Positions 60,632-64,000 of a DNA stretch of 64,000 bases are shown piece after piece (position 1 is the first letter of the stretch; the number at the start of each line of letters is the position of its first letter). A program made the position numbers and the translations under genes. The stretch is from Syncephalastrum monosporum B8922. Lineage: Eukaryota > Mucoromycota > Mucoromycetes > Mucorales > Syncephalastraceae. Under the pieces are notes generated by a model. It made no database searches and had not been told where the DNA came from. It saw nothing but the letters and a program-made list of their open reading frames with translations. The stretch covers positions 62,001 to 126,000 of the forward strand of contig JNEN01001205.1 of assembly GCA_000697355.1 (NCBI GenBank), read 5' to 3'.

Positions 60632-61201
60632 TCCCGCCTCGGATCTTCCTGTTACTGGTTTATCCTACATATACATACTCTATACATATATATATCCACA
60701 TTCATCAATACCTTCTCTCCTTAACTATAACATCCAATCCGTCTCAACCCGTGTACCATTCTCTCCTTCTTTTTCATCGCTATAAACACTTTTTCCCTAT
60801 GCAATTTTTCCATGTCGGTATCCAAAAGCGAGATACACGTAGACTGGGGCCAATCGGCGTGGCGGTTGTGCGACTCGATGATGGCAATGCTCCACGCCGA
60901 TACCACGAGGACAAGAGTCTGACCTCAGGCACAACGCCCACAAAGAATAGTAAACAAACTCACGCGGAAAGCTGAAAGAGATTACGCGGCACTTGAGAAT
61001 GCGGAAGTGTGGAAAGAAAACTGCCCCAGGGCCCGCAGCTGGGGTACGACCCGAGGTATGCAGCTGACTGCAGCAGACGACCCGAATGATTGACGAACTG
61101 ACTCACTATCGGAGTTTTGGTATCGATCCCATTTCCATGATTCATTTTTTTCCGTTCTTTTCATTTTTCAACCCCTTTTCCTTCCCTTGACATTCTACTT
61201 T
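60632..61201. other. Spacer between methyltransferase 2 and the amino-acid transporter
   Basis: 3' flank of methyltransferase 2 with TA-rich sequence (60665-60700), a candidate short ORF (60799-60975), and a T/C-rich leader before 61202. Nothing else recognised. Confidence 0.45.
60799..60975 (+). CDS. Candidate short ORF, 58 codons
   Basis: An ATG at 60799, preceded by TATAAA at about 60781, opens a frame of 58 residues starting MQFFHVGIQKRDTRRLGPIG and ending SKQTHAES. Its codon choice (GGC, GTG, CTC, GAC, AAG) looks more like the coding exons here than like intergenic DNA. No family was recognised. It could be an independent small protein, a leftover terminal exon of a neighbouring gene, or a chance frame within the 3' UTR of methyltransferase 2. 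Confidence 0.27.
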   Translation: MQFFHVGIQKRDTRRLGPIGVAVVRLDDGNAPRRYHEDKSLTSGTTPTKNSKQTHAES

Positions 61202-62906
61202 ATGCCTTTGTACGGCGCAACTAATCATGACGACGAAGAACAAATTATCGACGGTGTTACAGTCGTACTGAGCAAGGCGGAACGAGATCTTTTACAGAGC
61301 CATACGCCCGGCTATGGCTCGCGCAGCATTCTCGAGGGCGCTTTCAACTTGGTGAATGCCACCGTCGGCGCGGGGATCATTGGACTCCCTTTCGCCATCT
61401 ATCACGCCGGCCTTGTGTTTGGTGTCATTGTATCAGTTTTTGTGGCGATTGTTTCACAGCTCGGTCTTTACATGCTTATCCTGGCTGGGCAGCGAGTGGG
61501 GATCTACAAATTCGCAACTCTTGTGGAGTATGTGCTCGGACGGCCAGGATATCATTTTTTGAACATCATGCTCCTGGTCCAAGCCGCGGGTGTGAGCGTC
61601 AGTTACTTCATCTGTTAGTAAACCCACCGATCCGTATGCGGGTGTGCATGAATTATTTTATTTATATGTGTGTATTACACTGTAGTGATGGGTGACACAC
61701 TTCCCGTCTTGCTCGCCCTCTACGTCCCTCAATACAAGATCCTGCACGATCGCACCACCATTATGATCCTATTGTCGACATTCCTGGTAAGCAGCTAACT
61801 TCAACGACTAAATGCTGTACTCATGCCCGATCTAGGTGTTTCCCCTCAATCTCTCCCGATCTATTGGAGCCCTGGCGCGGTGGTCGATTGTCTCCGTGCT
61901 GTGTCTGCCAGTGATCATCCTCACTATTCTGATTCGTGCACCGGCTTATATACCCGAAAACTACCACATTCCACTGACCGTGTTTGGACCTGAGGTGTTC
62001 AGCGCAGTGGGAATCATGGCCTTTGCGTTTGCGTGCTCCCACGTGGGGTTCAACAACTATTTGAGTCAAAAGAACCAATCATCACGCGCCTGGTGCCTCA
62101 CGACCGCAACAGCAACCGTCATGAGTTGGACTGTTTCCATGGTATTTGGCCTTGTCGGTTACCTGTGTTTCGGTGATAAGGTCGAGCCGAATCTATTTCT
62201 GAACTTTGCTCCCAATGACGCTATTATCAACGTTGGCCGGTTTGCCCTGGGTTTTAGCATGATTCTCTCCATCCCGTATGTACTTTTATATATATATAGT
62301 ACCATGTTTAACGCATCTGTTTTTACATTCTATAGGATGGGATTCTATCCTGCGCGAGAAGCCGTGCAGAAGCTGTTGCATTTCGAGACAGCCGAACGTC
62401 ATCCGACCCGTATACAGCATTATGTGGTGACTGTGATCTTGTTTGCAGCCTTGACTTATATCGGCATTACAGTGCGTAGCTTGGGTAAAGTCTATGCCCT
62501 CATTGGTGGTTTTTCCGCCACAAGTCTGGCCTATATTTTCCCGGCCGGCGCCTATCTTGCAACACGCCATATACACGTCGACAAAGCCGTGCTTGTCTCT
62601 TCTCCGAAGCCTTTGATACCCGCGTCGAATTCCATTCCTATCCTTGCAGCTACTGTTGACGATGACGACGCTTCTTCTTTAATATCCTCCTCCCCAAGCA
62701 TTTCCTCCACAGCCCCAGTTCCCCATATTGAAACGCCTCTAATCACCCATGCCGATATGAAACGCGCGCCATCCCTCTCCTCCTCCACCGCCACGACCGC
62801 TTCCTTGCTTCCAAAATCTTCCCTTGCGCTCGATATTGCAGCTGGTCTGCTCATCATATGGGGTTTTGTGGTCATGGTGTTTGCAACCGGAGGCGTTTTT
62901 TCTTGA
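61202..62906 (+). CDS. Amino-acid transporter, AAAP family (AVT/SLC38-like)
   Basis: Four exons (61202-61613, 61686-61786, 61836-62275, 62336-62906) give 507 residues. The first ATG is at 61202; an earlier frame start is TTG. The family signature begins GAFNLVNATVGAGIIGLPFA, and about eleven hydrophobic helices follow, including VGIMAFAFACSHVGFNNYLS and VSMVFGLVGYLCFGDKV. A Ser/Asp-rich loop (about 415-470) precedes the last helix (GLLIIWGFVVMVFATGGVF). Relatives move neutral or acidic amino acids across vacuolar or plasma membranes. Intron 3 (60 nt, 62276-62335) has no stop and is a multiple of three; splicing is favoured because it restores SIPMGFYPAREAV, like the SYPLMxxxCRE region of SLC38/AVT proteins. 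Confidence 0.9.
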
Positions 62907-62929
62907 TCAACACAGCTGTTTTTCTTTAT

Positions 62930-63229
62930 CTACTTTTTTTGCTTCTGATCATGTTCGGCTGTCCGCTTCTCCATCTCGCTAAACTTTTCGCGTGCAGAGG
63001 GTGATACAGGCGAAGGGTGCTTCTCCTTGCTGGCTTCTTCTTTGCGGATCTTGTCCACATGCTTCTTGGCTGTTTCAGCTGCCTTCTTGTCTGTAACACT
63101 TCTTAAGTCATCTCTTCTTGATACATTCAATGAAAGATTACCTTCACTGGAAGTACGAACAACGGTGGATGAGGCAAAGCTACGGCGACCGTAAGCGAGT
63201 GGTAGTCGTCGAAGAGCAGTGATAGGCAT
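62930..63229 (-). CDS. Small charged protein with mitochondrial-type N terminus
   Basis: Two exons (63142-63229, 62930-63090) encode 82 residues. The start is the first ATG (MPITALRRLPLAYGRRSFAS), an Arg-rich, acid-free leader typical of mitochondrial import. The rest is Lys/Glu-rich and helical (AAETAKKHVDKIRKEEASKE, then KFSEMEKRTAEHDQKQKK). The 51-nt intron (63091-63141) has no stop and is a multiple of three, so retention would add 17 residues. Its stop codon is only 23 nt from that of the amino-acid transporter on the other strand, so their transcripts must overlap. Family not recognised; ATPase-inhibitor-like small proteins were considered without a motif match. Confidence 0.65.
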   Translation of the reverse strand: MPITALRRLPLAYGRRSFASSTVVRTSSEGNLSLNVSRRDDLRSVTDKKAAETAKKHVDKIRKEEASKEKHPSPVSPSAREKFSEMEKRTAEHDQKQKK

Positions 63230-64000
63230 TATGGAAAAACTCGGGAATAAATTGATTCGAAATGCAGGCGCGCGCGGCAATTTTATATACTCGTCATCGT
63301 CCGCGTGACATCAGCTTGACATCATCAGTCGTCGCTGTTGTTTGTCCCTGAAATACCCAACGAAAAAAAGATATACTTCCATCCACCACGAAAAAGTTAG
63401 ACTTTCCAGTATCTTGATCAATCTGGACTTGCACGTTCAGATGAAGCACTCGCATTGCGGGTATATTAGTATAGGAAAAAATCCATTATACCGCTCCACT
63501 ACCTTTTAAGTGTCCAGGCAAGCCATTGACGGACGCCTCGTCAGCAATATGAACTTTACCTACAGATGCACAGATACAAGATTGTACACAATACCGTATT
63601 GGCTTAAGATACGCGTGGTTTTCTTGTCCGTAAGGAAAACGAGTCATTTTGTGATCCTGTGCCTCACGCCAAGACATTTATACATAAGAAAAAGTAGGGA
63701 TATGGTGGATCAGCGAAGAACGTGCTCATATACCGCATATATTTATGATGTATAGTCTAAAGCGCTTTTGCATGAACATATACATGTACAGTGCCAACAT
63801 TGAAAAATTCGTTCCCCTGCTGAAAGAACGACAAAGTCGCAAAGGATCGCTTCTGATGCTGGTAGGATTTGTGCTACGGGAATGACCACGCGGTCATGCG
63901 CCACAACGACAACTATCAGCTTCTCAAGCACACCGCACGATACGAGCTCCTTTCTTCTCTCTCGCTCTTTCCCTCTCACACGCATACACTTTCACTTGAT
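63230..64000. other. Right-edge stretch
   Basis: No gene recognised. The last 60 nt are strongly C/T-rich on the plus strand, like the leaders before other start codons here, so a plus-strand gene may begin just beyond the window. Confidence 0.4.

Overview
The window looks like nuclear DNA of a filamentous, early-diverging fungus, most likely Mucoromycota/Mucorales. I infer this from the gene set and architecture; no species marker was seen. Almost every gene is broken by short introns, typically about 45-100 nt with GTAAGT-like donors. I reconstructed about 78 introns in 23 gene models, each checked for reading-frame continuity across every junction. Glutamine/histidine-rich low-complexity tracts are common. 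The gene content is ordinary fungal housekeeping plus some genes missing from yeasts, such as a WNK-type kinase and ARS2/SERRATE.

Layout. 0-14.4 kb is gene-dense: the 5' end of a SEC7-type ARF-GEF (-, cut by the left edge), a mitochondrial PPR protein (-), a PUB1/TIA-1 RNA-binding protein (+), a small MAPEG-like membrane protein (-), the rRNA methyltransferase NOP2 (+), a SAM methyltransferase with a myristoylation-type N terminus (+) and a small unknown protein (-). 14.4-20.5 kb is almost gene-free; the exception is a cluster of strong splice signals at 19.1-19.9 kb. 20.5-26.7 kb holds three + genes: an eight-finger C2H2 protein with an unknown N-terminal domain, a GATA-finger protein and a GH17 glucanase. 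26.8-34 kb: homeodomain factor (-), TPR/F-box/LRR protein (+) and PKA catalytic subunit with 24 glutamines (+). 35.7-36.6 kb: unknown proline-rich protein (-), followed by a 3.3-kb gene-poor stretch. 40-49.5 kb: ARS2 (+), an allantoate-permease-family transporter (-), a septin with a 9-nt first coding exon (+) and a PPIE-like RRM protein (+). 51-64 kb: WNK-like kinase (-), arrestin-like protein (+), a second methyltransferase paralogous to the first (+), an amino-acid transporter (+) and a tiny mitochondrial-type protein (-).

There is no operon logic. Some themes recur: RNA metabolism (PUB1, NOP2, ARS2, RRM protein, PPR), cAMP/WNK signalling, and membrane traffic or nutrient uptake (SEC7, arrestin, two transporters). 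The observations most worth a second look are: (1) a compact, highly self-complementary, probably non-coding RNA locus at 48.67-48.89 kb; (2) two paralogous methyltransferases 45 kb apart sharing all six intron positions, one with an altered SAM motif; (3) a zinc-finger array built of symmetric phase-0 exons; (4) a cryptic spliced locus in the 14-20 kb gap; (5) three stop-free introns with length divisible by three; and (6) two GC-AG introns. No tRNA, rRNA, CRISPR, intact transposon or viral gene was recognised.
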